The notes below the pieces were generated by a model. That model was not told the origin of the DNA. It did not search any database and worked only from the letters and a program-made list of their open reading frames with translations. 64,000 nucleotides of DNA from Hepsetus odoe (lineage: Eukaryota > Chordata > Actinopteri > Characiformes > Hepsetidae): assembly GCA_017165825.1 (NCBI GenBank), contig CM029372.1, positions 107,455 to 171,454 of the forward strand, read 5' to 3'. Made by a program: the position numbers and the translations under genes. This document shows positions 43,284 to 54,529 of the stretch, piece after piece (positions within the stretch are counted from its first letter, which is position 1; each line of letters opens with the position of its first letter).

Positions 43284-43560
43284 TTTGTTGCATGCAAATG
43301 AAGGAAGAGACTTGTTTTTGTTTTGGGGGTGGAGCAGTTGTCAAATGTGACCTCCTTAGAGGGTAACATAGACCCACAACACTGGATTTGTTTGAATTTA
43401 TGTCCACATGTGGTGTCTGTGGGTCTGTGTGAGTGTTCGTTAAGAGAGAAAAAAAGAGCCACTCTGCTGTTCCTATTGAACTTGACCTGCAGGCCAGATC
43501 AATGTGGTGCAGCATGCGACGGAATGAGGGTGCTCACTTATTACCCTGGAGGGAGGGGAA
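43284..43560. promoter_or_regulatory. Octamer with adjacent SOX-like site, and flanking repeat-free block
   Basis: A perfect octamer ATGCAAAT at 43292-43299 is directly preceded by TTTTGTTGC, giving the side-by-side SOX/POU arrangement known from neural enhancers. Bases 43430-43560 are repeat-free and complex. Whether either part is functional is unknown. Confidence 0.3.
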
Positions 43561-44928
43561 GACAGAGGAGGGGTGTGTGTGTGTGTGTTGGGGGTTCTTT
43601 AGCTAAAGCCATGATCACAGAAGCAGAGGGAAGTAGAAAAATGTAAATACAATGAAAATATCATTCATTCTCTATTTGTGCTTCACTGCTGTAAAAAGTC
43701 AAAAAAGAAAGGATGAACCTGTCTTATTTATTTATCCAAATTGTATAATTGGAAGCTTCAATAAGCAGCTCTTTAGCCACTGTAATTCCCTGTAATATGC
43801 ACCTATGTGTAAAATGCACTTATTATATGGGTTGAATATGAATACAATCTTGTTAGTGTCAGAGGTCTCAAATCAATAAGAAAGCTTTTCATTACTCAGA
43901 GCCCAAGAGGAACAATCTATTGCTCAAATATTGCTCTTTGATGTCTCAAGGGTCTGAGTGGTGATACTCCTAAACATTCTTACATTTTCAAAAAGCATCA
44001 GACAAAAAGGAGACAAAAGCTATTTCTGATTCCGTTAAAAAATGAATAGTTATTCACTGCATCAAACTGCTAAAAAAAAACATAAAAAAAATAAAATATA
44101 AAAAATCATATTAAATCATTTTGGAGATGATGTGTTTTATTTTAAGTTTTCATTGACTGATTGAGGGATTGATTGATTCATTTATTCCTCAGACCATGTG
44201 TCAGTCTGAAAAGGGATTGATTTACTGGTTATTTGCTGGGCTAAGTAATTTCACTAGTCATTATTTCTGTCACACTTTGCACTAAGAAAGAACTAAGATG
44301 AACAAAAATCCTTTAAAAACAGTCGATCGCAATTATCATTTCAAAAGTATAATGCTGCAGAACAGCTCAGTTTCAGTTTAGCAGGTTAGATGCTTTGACT
44401 GAGTTTACTAGCTACTTTAGTTAAAATGTTCTTACAAAATGTTCTTACAAGCCCAACACAGAGCAAAGAGATGAAGTAAAAAATAGTTACCAAGCTCTAT
44501 AGGCGAATTAGTTCATGCCTAAATCTAAACTAAATAGCAAAACACTTGTAAATGCAAAACCTTTTACATTATAATTAATATTATTGCAGTAATATGAGTT
44601 TTCTTCAGAATTGTGAATGATGTCTGAGTAATATAGGGCCAGATTATAACAACTTTCAAAAGATCAGGTTATTCTGAGGCAACTTTGAGCTTGCTGGTTA
44701 GTTAAAATGCTGCCTGAAGACAGGCTGAAATGATGGCCTTAACAGACACCGATGACACTAATGGATAGACAGAGAAATAAAAGGAACGTGCAGTTTACAA
44801 TTACAGATTACAATTTGAGCTCTTGTGAATACAAAGAGCCCATAAAGCCCATAAAGGCAGGAGCAAAACTAAAACTTAGCCTAATGACAATAATAAATAA
44901 AAAAAAATACAAAGAATGTACAAGAATC
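43561..44928. other. Unassigned sequence
   Basis: A short (TG)n tract at 43575-43588, then AT-rich DNA with nothing recognised. Confidence 0.5.
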
Positions 44929-46195
44929 CTTCTTCTTCTTATTTTTCTTTTGGCTGCTCCACAGGTCGTCACAGTGGATCATCTGTTTCCATTTCTTTCG
45001 TCCTCTGCATCTTCCTCCCTGCTCCACTGACCACCTGCATGTCCTCTTTCACCACATTTATTAACCTTCTCTTTGGTCTTCCTCTTTTCCTCTTTCCTGG
45101 CAGCTCCATCTTCAACAGCCTCGTCCCAATATAATCCTTGTCTCTCCTCTGGACACGTCCAGACTTACATACCCTTGCTTCTCTAACTTTGTCTCCAAAT
45201 GTCTAACCTGAGCTGTCCCTCTAATATACTCATTTCTAATCTTGTGCATCCTCATCACACTTAACGAAAAATCACACTCTCGAAAAACGAAAAGCCTCTT
45301 TAACTCTGACACCTCCAACTCCACCTCCTGTTGTTTTGTCAGTGCCACCATCTCCAACCTGTACAATATAGCTGGTATCAATACTGTCCTGTAGACCTTT
45401 CCTTTTATTATCACTGGTACCTGTCTGTCACAAATCACTCCATATTTAAATGCCTCCACCTTTGTCACTCCCTGCATCCTAACCACTCCACTTTCCTCCA
45501 TTCATACGCATGTATTCTGTCTTTGTCCTACTCACTTTCATTCCTATTCTCTCTAGAGCATATCTCAGTCACCCCAGCTTCTTCTCAAGCTGCTCCCTAC
45601 TCTCGCTATAGTTCACAATATCATCAGCAAACATCATCGTCCACAGACACTCCTGTCTACCCTCCATGCTTCAACCGGAATGTCATCTGGACAAACAGTC
45701 TTTCCATTCTTCATCCTCTTCTTTGTCACCCTTACATTCATCTTGCTGATTTGGTGCACTTCCTGGTTCATTAACCTCACATCATCCAGTCTTCTGTCTT
45801 TCATTCTCTACATTCATCAGCTGCTCAAAGTACTCCTTCCATCTGCTCAACATGCTCTGTTCACTTGTGAGTAGGTTTCCATTTCTATCCTTAATCGCCC
45901 TGACCTGCTGCATATCTTTCCCAGCTCTGTCACTTCTTCTGGCCAATTGGTTATAGGTCCTTTTCACCTTCCATCCTGTCCAACCTCTCATACAATTCAC
46001 CAAACACCTTACCTTTAGCCTTCACCACTGTTTTCACTTCATACACCTGTCTACTTTCTTCATCTCTCTGACTATCCCACTTCACTTGCCTCTTCTGTAT
46101 ACACTCCTGGACCTCTGGGTCCACCACCAGATTTCCTTATCCTCCTTCTTCCTTCCAGATGTCACACCAAATACCTTTCTAGCTGTCTGTTTCTA
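44929..46195 (-). mobile_element. RTE-like LINE, 5'-truncated copy with RT motif
   Basis: From the TTCTTCTT tail at 44929 the - strand gives the C-terminus (RNEYIRGTAQVRHLETKLEK), the reverse-transcriptase motif MMFADDIVN (FADD codons at 45620-45631), and upstream LARRSDRAGKDMQQVRAIKD and LSRWKEYFEQLMNVENE (45782-46003). This is the longest continuous view of the polymerase in the window. Stops and frame changes make it inactive. Confidence 0.8.
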
Positions 46196-46372
46196 GCTGA
46201 CAGAATACACAGTGCCTGTCATTAAGAAGCCTCATCAATACCTTCACTTTCTCAAGCGTCTGAAAAAACTCTTAAAGTCCATGACAGTGCTGATTACTAT
46301 GAGCAACCTCTGCAGGTGCTGTGTAGAGTCCATGATGACTGACACTGGCACTGTGTTGTACAGCTAAAGATA

Positions 46373-46869
46373 TACAATACTGTGCAAAAGTTTTAGGCAG
46401 GTGTGGAAAAAATGCTGTAAACAAAGAATGCTTTCAAAAATGGAAGTGTTATTAATTTATTTTCATCAATCAGCATAATGCAGTGAATGAACAAAATAGA
46501 AATCTAAATCAAATCAATATTTGGTGTGACCACCCTTTGCCTTCAAAACAGCATCAATTCTTCTAGGTACACTTGCACACAGTTTTTGAAGATATTCAGT
46601 GGATGTAGGCTTCCTCACATCCTTCTGTCTCTTCATGTAATCCCAGAAGCACTCAGTGATGTTGAGATCAGGGCTCTGTGGGGGCCATAAGAATTGATGC
46701 TGGTTTGAAGGCAAAAGGTAGTAACACTAAATATTGATTTGATTTAGATTTTTTTTTTGTTCGCTCACTTTGCATTTTGTAAATTGATAAAAATAAACAA
46801 TCATTATTTATATTTCTGAAAGCATTCTTTGTTTACAGCCTTTTTTCCACACCTGCCTAAAACTACTGT
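46373..46869 (-). mobile_element. Tc1-like element with readable transposase C-terminus
   Basis: The termini match the TACAGTACTGTGCAAAAG family. On the - strand bases 46714-46514 read PQSPDLNITECFWDYMKRQK, then EYLQKLCASVPRRIDAVLKA and GGHTKY stop, the C-terminal end of a Tc1-type transposase including the DxxPxE-like region (SPDLNITE). It shows that the non-autonomous copies derive from a Tc1 family. An internal deletion (about 15 residues) is evident relative to the copy at 40228. Confidence 0.82.
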
Positions 46870-47819
46870 ATATATGTAGCTAGTTTTCCTTTATAACACT
46901 TATTTCTATACGATCCCTTTACCAGTAGTGTTTCACTCTATAAACTCAGATTTACAATAGATGTGTTAACCCAACATGCAACATAGAACATTATTACTAC
47001 AGTATTCCACTTCTACACATCATGCATTTTGATTTTCTGTGTCTTCATGTTTTCTAGTTTGTATGTATTGTACAGCCTGAAATTATTTTCTGTTTGTTGA
47101 AGGTTACAGTCTGTGGGAAGGCATTCCGTTAAGAATTTCATCATTCCTATTCCTGTACACAGGAGATTCAATCTTAACTCTTGCTTCAAATAATCAACAT
47201 CTAGGGGCAACTGGACTACAAAGTTAAGTGCTACAAACTCAGCAAAAGGCCAAACACAGACAAGTATACTGTAAAAATACAGAGCAACACAAGCAGAAAA
47301 CACCTGAGAAAATACAAAGTTAAGGCAGACACATGTTAGGATCTTGACAAAAAGGGTAGAACTGACCGAAACAGGGAAACCAATACTTGAGCAAGTGGTT
47401 AGAAACACAAGGGAGAGTGAACCAGACAGGGGCAAAGCAGGGCTTGTCATCCTCCGATCGATCTTTTATTTGAGTATCAAATAAAGGCTATGACACTTAT
47501 TATAAAAAAAGTAGCTCAATTGCTGAATTATTGCACGTCTGGTTAACTCCAGTTGGTATAGTTTATCTGGTTAGGTCCAGTGTAATGCAAGTCATTAAAT
47601 TACAAAAAGACTGAGGATTGTGTAAGGGAAATAAAGCAATGGATGTCACTTAGTTTTCTCATGCTTAATTCTAAAAAGGCCTTGGTCCAAAAACTGCTAG
47701 TAACAAACTGTCAGGTTTAATGCTAGATCTGGTAAATGGGTGTCAAAATGGCCTTGGATCCATCCCTAGATACACACAGTGGTAATACCATTTAAATAGC
47801 TTTTAAATTAGCGGATGAG
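46870..47819. other. Unassigned sequence
   Basis: The region 47170-47460 has a composition like dispersed repeat (AACACAGACAAG, AAACACCTGAG, GGGGCAAAGCAGGGC). The 145-codon - strand frame across it has no known domain and was not called. Confidence 0.4.
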
Positions 47820-47942
47820 TCTTGGTTTCTCCCAAGGTTTCTTCCTCCAGTCGTTTTTTTCTGTTGCCATCGGCTTGCTCACTAGGGGCTCAGACCCGCA
47901 TTCCAGCCTTGTGACAGTGACATTATATAAATAAAACTGACT
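47820..47942 (-). mobile_element. Unclassified fish repeat fragment
   Basis: CTTGGTTTCTCCCAAGGTTT and the end TATAAATAAAACTGACTTG are inverse counterparts of the repeat at 50941-51180 (AACCTTGGGAGAAACCAAG; AAGTCAACTTTATAAATATA). Confidence 0.6.
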
Positions 47943-48319
47943 TGTCTTTTCTTTTTTTGCTTTTAGTGCTTTCCAGCAAAGCAGTCATGAATATCAGAAT
48001 CTCTTAGAATATTATTACATGCAGCTCTTTTATTGCAGACTACCTACATCAGACTGACATCTTGTTTTTCAAAAATATTCCACTGTGTTTTATAAAATAG
48101 GAAATATTTTTATTTTTTGCAGATTTTTTGCTGCTTTCTTATTTTTGGTCTGCAGCATTGTGTTAGAGGAATTATGCTGACTTGTTTGTTTGTTTAAGCT
48201 TATTTTTTTTCAAACAATGCACTTTATTTGAGAAACATTAGCTTCTTGGATAGTTATTGTATAGAAACAGACTGAAGACAAGACACACCCAACACTGACT
48301 CTCACTCTGATGCAACATA

Positions 48320-48530
48320 GCTTCTATAGGTGTCTAGGAAACACAGATTAAGGACATCGGTGCTGTCAATTTATGGGACTTTGATTGCTTTCAGGCCGAC
48401 TCAGGAAACGTGAATAACTGTAGAGGTGAGATTACAGGCTCGTGCCAAGAAGAAATAAAGGCCTGTGGTCCGGAGGGGACAAGCAGAGCAGGTATTTGGG
48501 AAGGCTGAGAATGAGAGGATTTAGATTAGA
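48320..48530. promoter_or_regulatory. Candidate conserved non-coding block
   Basis: Repeat-free, balanced composition (GACATCGGTGCTGTCAATTT, GGAAACGTGAATAACTGTAG). Texture only; not tested. Confidence 0.25.
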
Positions 48531-48865
48531 TGGGCATCATTATTCACGGTCAGCAGCCTTTGCAGTGTCCCTCTGGATCAAGCCAGGAACTAGTGTGTGT
48601 TTGAGTGCAACATAGAGAGAAAGAGTAATGAATGAAGCATCAATGGACCACTCTCTCTCTCTTTCTCTCTCTGTGTCATTACACTCACCCAGCATAAGAG
48701 CACTCTGGTTTCCCATTTGACTTGGCTGAGGTGTAGCCTGTCTACACTGTAGCATGGTTTATTTTGTTTATGGTCCCTACCAGGGGTCACTGTTCAGAGT
48801 CATGTGAAAGGACCTCTGCCTGACCCCACTTACAGTCTAAGAAGTAAAAGTGAATAGATGGATGA

Positions 48866-49000
48866 ATTTGGGAATTATTTTTGACTGGTAACTGACTCTC
48901 ATAATAAGCAGCTCGTTGAGGTAAGCTCGGGAAACACAAGCTTACCTCAATGAGCTGCTTATTATGAGAGTCAGTTATCAGTCAAAAATAATTCCCAAAT
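48866..49000. repeat. Near-perfect 62-bp inverted repeat
   Basis: The left arm 48866-48927 and right arm 48939-49000 are reverse complements with two mismatches, separated by an 11-base spacer. Both mismatches would be G-U pairs if the + strand were transcribed. Arm landmarks: ATTTGGGAATTATTTTTGAC and AATAAGCAGCTC...GAGGTAAGCT. No coding content. Confidence 0.95.
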
Positions 49001-50045
49001 GATATGATAACAAACAAACATTATGACAACAAGTGTCATGCAATGGTGGACTGCATGTGTTAGGCATGTGAAGGTTAGCTGCCCTCCTGAGGTGAGGTGA
49101 GTGCCGGTGTCAGACCTGGGGACAACAACAGTGACGAACCTGCCTCCTGAGGCATGTCAAGCACAGGCGTTGAACCTGAGACTGGTGACAAAGAGGAGTC
49201 AGGAGCCAGCATCGGACCAAGGGGACACACATCTGGAGGGCTGGCCATGGAAGGGGACACTGGAGGGCTGACCATGAAAGGGCACACTGGAGACCCGACC
49301 GTGGAAGGTGACACTGGAGAGTTGGCTGTGGAACAGGTCACTGAATTCATAGCTGGTTGGGGTTGAGTCAACCCCATTCAGGGCCACAGCAGCAGTAACT
49401 GAAAGCTGTTCTTCCAAGCAGCAGGGAGCACTGTCCGTGCTGGAGTCTCTGGAGCGAACTCAATGGATTGAAGTGCACTCCAAAGTGGCAACAAGGTGAA
49501 CTAGTTGTTGGGTGTAGCTAGCTCTAGCTAATGCGTTCTGGATCCTTGCGGCTATCTGGTCGTTGTGGCCAGCTGGGGTCAAGGGGGCAGTGCAGCGAAA
49601 TGCTGAGAGTGTTGGAGATGCTGTTGGAGGATGGTATGTCATTTGGGGGGAGGAAAGGCTGGTATGGTTGAAAAGAAGAAAAGAACTCATTGGATAACCG
49701 GAAAGCTAGCACAAAGCGGTTGAGAACCTCACAACCCTCCTGCAGGTCTGTGTCAACTCCTTGTCTCAGCCAGCCTATCATCACCCCCTCAAACAAAATC
49801 ATGACTCGCTATGTCCAGAGTTAGGTCAATCATTCTATCACGCTGTGGTGGTTTGGATTGGACTTAATTGTGGAGTCGGGATTATGGAAAGGGGTTGTAT
49901 TAACCATAAATGTATAACAAACAAGCATTAACCAAATACAGCATTCACAAGGCAGGAACACAAAGAATAACTGATGGCTCTACTCTTAGTGACTCACTGA
50001 GATCTATATACCTTTAGGCTAATGAGGCATCAGGTGTGCCGCAAA
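49001..50045 (-). mobile_element. Retroelement-like degenerate sequence with PVSPS repeats
   Basis: On the - strand, GCGGCACACCTGATGCCTCA begins a leader-like stretch, followed by GCGTGATAGAATGATTGACC and frames of 92, 76, 72 and 100 codons in changing registers. The order resembles the 5' region and gag-like start of fish retroelements, but the family is not identified. The last frame (49377-49075) has a repeated motif, SPVSPS, SPVCPF, PPVSPS, PPDVCP, coded by a degenerate tandem repeat of about 27-30 bases. No reverse transcriptase seen here. Confidence 0.4.
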
Positions 50046-50689
50046 AGATTTTTAAAAAATGTTAAAATTTTAAAACGTTAGTAGGACCTTTTTGTTAATT
50101 GTTTTTTTTTTTAGAACCTAAATGGTTTATGGGTCAAACCCATATTCTTCTCAAAGCTGTAAATAATTTTAAAGCTTTTTAGATTGTTTTAAAGCTTTTT
50201 TTAGATTGTTTTAAAGCTTTTAGATTTTTAGATTCTGCTATTTCAAATAAAATATATTTTTTGTGCCATATTTTTTTTTTGCAAACAATACATTTGCAGC
50301 TGATATATTCTTGTAAACTCTATGTTGTCAAAAAAAAAACAAGAAAAACAAGAAGAATCCACAAAAAAGTTTCACGGTTACTTTTGTGTTTAGCAAACAA
50401 ACATTTATTAAAAAAAAGAGTATATTTTGCAACACTCTTTCTCAGTCTTTCTCAGTTATTGACATATATATTGCATAAATAATTAGCATTTTCTGTTCCA
50501 ATCGATGTTAAGAAAACATATTGACAAAGTATTTAAACAGCAATCTAAATGCAGGTGACAACAAAGGAAAACAAATGTTGTTTTACCCTTTATCTACTGT
50601 TAAATGATCACTTCCATGTTATATTACTCTCCTTAAAATAAACTATATTAAAACATTCTGAAAAATCTAGGTGTCATAAATCTGATGGG
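50046..50689. repeat. AT-rich DNA with a short tandem repeat
   Basis: TTTTAAAGCTTTT(TTT)AGATTG units of 22-24 bases occur three times at 50165-50232. The rest is AT-rich and unassigned. Confidence 0.6.
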
Positions 50690-50940
50690 CAGTGTATGTC
50701 AGTGTATGGACTCGGCATCTGTCAGTCTGCACCCACCACGGAGGCTCCTTCACTGGCTTCCGCGCCCGCCACAGAGTGTGAAGCTTCTGCGATGCCTCTG
50801 CGCCTGCCACGCTTCCGCGCGTCTGGCTTCGCCACCCACCTTGGAAAGCGGGGCTTCTTTGCCACCAGCATCCAAGCCTGCCCAGTTTATTATGATTATT
50901 AGGTTTAATAAAGATAAGTCCTGGCTACGCGTTTATGTCA
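50690..50940 (+). mobile_element. Retroelement-like terminal sequence
   Basis: A CpG- and C-rich block (GCCTCTGCGCCTGCCACGC) ends in ATTATTAGGTTTAATAAAGAT and CTACGCGT, resembling the poly(A)-containing end of fish retroelements. It may be the far end of the element starting at 49001 or independent. Confidence 0.35.
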
Positions 50941-51180
50941 AGTAAAGTCAAGTCAACTTTATAAATATAGTGCTTTTTACAAATGTTGTTGTCACAAAGC
51001 AGCTTTACAGAATCCGGGTCCGAGCTCCAATTGGGTAAGCCAAGGCTGACAGAGGCATAGAAAAACTCCCCCAAACATGAGAAAGAAACCTTGGGAGAAA
51101 CCAAGACCCAAAAGGGTAACTCACCCACCTTTGGTCGACACCGGAAATAAAAAGGAAAGAAAGAAAGAGAAAGAAAAACC
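50941..51180 (+). mobile_element. Unclassified fish interspersed repeat
   Basis: Starts AAGTCAACTTTATAAATATA, then CACAAAGCAGCTTTACAGAA and AACCTTGGGAGAAACCAAG, landmarks of a repeat found widely in ostariophysan and other teleost genomes as I recall them. A polypurine run (AAGGAAAGAAAGAAAGAG) closes it. Confidence 0.6.
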
Positions 51181-51404
51181 CTGTATAGTGATGATTTCCA
51201 GTGAGCATGAGTTACAGTAAAAGAGTCCATTGGTAACTGTAATTGGAGGTTCATGAGCTAATGGTGGTAGATCTGTTTGAGATGGGGAAGCTTTAATCTT
51301 TGTGACAGCAGCTCCTGCAGAGGAGCCAGTCTGATGTAGCTGATCTAAAGTTTCGCCAGCTTGGAGTAGTAGCTGGTATGGAATTCAGGAGACCCTCTCG
51401 GAGA

Positions 51405-51840
51405 TTGATGGACTTGCTTTCCGGAAATACCTAAACTGTCCACCAAACAGGTGGCGGACAGCCGCCCATCTCAAACAAAGAGAGAGGAATTAGATCTGTT
51501 TTGAACTCATTGTACAGACCATGAGTTTAAAGATTGCAGTCATGTGACTCCAGCAAACTTGCTATTACAACCTGACTAAAAAGGACTGATCTTGACTAAA
51601 AAGGACAGATCCAGGGGTTTTATAACACGAGAGCACCCTGTGACACTGGCATCCCCCCAAACCACCCTCAACAAACCTGAATTTATCGATCTGTCTGGGC
51701 CTTGGTTTGTCCCTGAGTTTTAGTTTTGATTTTTTGTTTTGGATCTCTGGGTAAACAATGGATAATGAAATCCACTGGCCTGTCTGGGCCTTGGTTTGTC
51801 CCTGAGGTTGTCCGGGCAACACCATCCTAGCATTACAGTA
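51405..51840 (+). mobile_element. Unclassified interspersed repeat with internal duplication
   Basis: Shares its ordered blocks with 40990-41262. It also contains a direct duplication: CTGTCTGGGCCTTGGTTTGT then CCCTGAG occurs at about 51690 and again at 51780; TGACTAAAAAGGAC occurs twice near 51575-51605. Confidence 0.6.
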
Positions 51841-51906
51841 CCTCAGGGCAACCTACTGCTCTGGGATTCAAACTCATGACCTTCCAATCCTGGGGCCTAT
51901 TCCCTA
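51836..51906 (-). mobile_element. tRNA-derived SINE head fragment
   Basis: TACCTCAGGGCAACCTACTG, GGGATTCAAACTCATGACCT and CCTATTCCCTAA match, inverted, the box A to B part of the SINE at 55405. Confidence 0.6.
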
Positions 51907-52139
51907 ATAACAAGTTCACTTTTTTGGTATTTTAAACTAAAATTGTTAAGGATTAGATTTATTTTTTATGATATCCAGTTAAGAGAGTTCTGCTGATAAT
52001 AACCTTATCCTGCTATATGGTATGAGCTCAGTGCTATGCTATGAGTTCAGAATCTCTAATTTGTTAAAAAAATTTACTACTGGGCCTTTTCAAGGTGGAG
52101 ATGAAGTGCAGTAATGGAGCACTAAAACCCTGCTTATTG
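51907..52139. other. Unassigned AT-rich sequence
   Basis: Nothing recognised. Confidence 0.4.
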
Positions 52140-52370
52140 ATGAATTATTCTCATGCAAAACATGCTGCAAGGGTTTGTGAGATGTCTAAAATGTAGAGGG
52201 AAAAACAGACATGACTAAAAATGTCATGCTGGACCCTGCTGGCTCCTGAGTAATTTCTGCATCGATTGCTCTTTGGCCAATAGCAATCAAAGTAGCTTTG
52301 AGGGTCAGAAGGGATTGACTCACAGAATCCTTCATATTCAATTTCCAATAAGAGAGCAAAGGAGAGGTGA
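52140..52370. promoter_or_regulatory. Candidate conserved non-coding block
   Basis: Repeat-free stretch with a CCAAT motif (GGCCAATAGCAATC) and TCF-like ATCAAAG (near 52287), then CTTTGAGGGTCAG. Surroundings are low-complexity. Inference from texture. Confidence 0.35.
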
Positions 52371-52408
52371 CATACTCAATTTCTCATTCATTTCAACCAT
52401 AGATTCTC

Positions 52409-52414
52409 TCTATT

Positions 52415-52468
<54 letters not shown>
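52409..52468. repeat. (TC)n(CA)n compound microsatellite
   Basis: TC dinucleotides followed by about 18 CA units. Confidence 0.9.
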
Positions 52469-52469
<1 letters not shown>

Positions 52470-53051
52470 TAGACAGCTATAAAATAACACTAGATATGCA
52501 ATCCAGGACAACAGTGCTTTAAAAAGACACAAACATATACTCACCCTCATGCAAGCAAAGATACATATATGATTGGACATGCACATAAACACACACTCAT
52601 AGATTCCACAGCAAAGGAGACATTTTTGCTGTACAAGGGCAGACCCCATCAAAAACAAAATCCTAGCTTTGCTCTCTGTTACATTCTCACATTATGTGTG
52701 GGCATGACAAGGATGCATGATCAGAATTCTCCAAGAATGGAATTTGCTATTTTTCTTTTTTGTTTCTTCATTCAGTCCATTCATTTATTGAATTTTGACC
52801 AATCGGTTTTGTGATTTAATGGTATAAGTGATTCTAGGCAAGTGCAGTTGTGCATTACTTGAGTGCTGCAGCCATACCCAAATCAAAAGTTTGCCATAGT
52901 AGATTCGGTGTAAAATCCAGCCACTAGGGATACTCAAGCCAGTGTATTTCATTCAACCTGGTCCCAAACCCAGAAGTGGTGTAATACTTTAACAATATCA
53001 ATTCGTGGACAATGAAACTAATTTCCATGCCAGTCAAGGCCTGGCTTAACA
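52469..53051. other. Unassigned sequence
   Basis: Nothing recognised; short frames only. Confidence 0.5.
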
Positions 53052-53672
53052 ATGACTGCCACCAGTACAGTAAGTAAACAGGGTGAGGATGGAAACTGGG
53101 CTAATGTTGGCCAAAGAAGAAGAAGAATAAGTGGAGGAAAGCATATTTGGGAACATAAGGACAGAAGAAAGGGTAGGGGAGTGGAAGTGAGGGTAGGAAC
53201 TTTGAATGTTAGCAAGCATGACTGGTAAAGGTACAGAGTTAGCGGATTTGAAAGAGAGAATGAAGGTTGATATTTTGTGTGTGCAAGAGACTAGAAGGAA
53301 GCATAGTAAGGCCAGGTGTATTGGAGGTTTAAATTGATTTACCATGGTGTGAATGGAAGGAGGAATGGGGTAGGTGTTATTCTGAAGGAAGAGTATGTGA
53401 AGAGCATTTTGGAGATGAAGAAAATGTCAGATAGGGTGATGAGTTTAAAGCAGGAAATTTGTGATTATTAATGTTGTTAATGCTTATGAGACTGCAAAGT
53501 AGTGACAGAGGAGAGTGTAGCTAAGCAGCATCAGACTGTGGTCTCCTGGGTTACCCTGGAGATCAAGAAGAGAAGAAAAGTGAAGGCAGAGTCAAGGGTC
53601 AAATGGTGGAAGTTGAAAAGAGAAGACTGCAAGGTGGAATTCAAGCAGTAGTCGTACAGCTACTGTAGATGT
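53052..53672 (+). mobile_element. RTE-like LINE, 5' part (endonuclease start), internally deleted
   Basis: The + strand reads VGTLNVS, then FVCARD, then YHGVNGRRNGVGVILKEEYV and MKKMSDRVMSLKQEICDY, corresponding to the apurinic endonuclease domain at the start of these LINEs. After 53490 it jumps to the later part coding KAESRVKWWKLKREDCKVEF. The pieces between are missing. Stops and frame changes are present. Confidence 0.7.
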
Positions 53673-53673
53673 T

Positions 53674-53836
53674 GAATAGAATAGAATAGAATAATCCTTT
53701 ATTATCCCACGAATGGGATAATAGTTACAAATTACAGGGCTCTTTGACAAGAAAGAACAGAAAGAAAGAGAGAATATATAAAAAAACAAATATAAAAAAT
53801 ATATAAGATACATAAAAATATATAAGGATATCCATA
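53674..53836. repeat. (GAATA)n-led dispersed repeat and AT-rich tail
   Basis: GAATAGAATAGAATAGAATA followed by ATCCTTTATTATCCCAC, a common fish repeat start, then a TATAAAAAA-rich tract leading to the next transposon. Confidence 0.5.
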
Positions 53837-54190
53837 TACAATACAGTGCAAAAGTTTTAGGCAGGTGGGGAAAAATGCTGTAAACAAAGAATGCTTTCAA
53901 AAATGGAAGTGTTAATCATTTATTTTCATCAATCAACAAAATGCAGTGAACGAACAAAAGAGAAATCTAAATCAAATCAATATTTGTGTGACCACCCTTT
54001 GCTTTCAAAACAGCATCAATTCTTCTAGGTACACTTGCACACAGTTTTTGAAGGAACTCGGCTGGTAGGTTATTCTAAACATGACTGTGTTTCAACCTAC
54101 GTGTGACATTGATGATCATCAGCACCTGTTTGGTAAAATTGGTTGATCATACACTGACTATAATCCTACAAAATCCCTGACTTTGTGCCA
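53837..54190 (-). mobile_element. Tc1-like element, left arm only
   Basis: The left end (TACAATACAGTGCAAAAG) and the arm encoding, on the - strand, the transposase end (EFLQKLCASVPRRID) are present; sequence equivalent to the centre of the 10286 copy ends near 54190. The second terminus is missing. Confidence 0.7.
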
Positions 54191-54529
54191 TGCTAAGCAA
54201 TTCAGTTTCAGCTGTGTAGTCAAGATAAGATCCTTGGGATTTGACCACCTTTATAGGTTTATAATTCAATGGAGTTTTTTTAGTTTAGCTCTGTTATTTA
54301 TTTTGAATGTGTTAAAAAGGTATTTTCTCTTTTTTAATATTCATAGTTTTCTACTATTTCCTGTAAAGGGACACAGATACACCTTAAGACCAGAAAATGT
54401 TATTATTACTGCAACATGAATACTAGGCATGAAACAACTCCACACTTAGCATTTATTTAAGTTTATAGTTTTTAAGTTTAAGTTTAACAACTTATGTGTG
54501 TAAATGTAGTATGATTTGAGATACAGCCC
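54191..54529. other. Unassigned AT-rich sequence
   Basis: Nothing recognised. Confidence 0.4.

Noticed and set aside
45331..45774. 147-codon + strand frame
   Set aside because: Antisense of the LINE polymerase region; the real reading is on the - strand.
47013..47450. 145-codon - strand frame as a gene
   Set aside because: No family recognised, and the underlying sequence looks like dispersed repeat.
48866..49000. MicroRNA precursor
   Set aside because: The 62-bp almost uninterrupted stem is too long and too perfect for a typical animal pre-miRNA; no known miRNA seed recognised.
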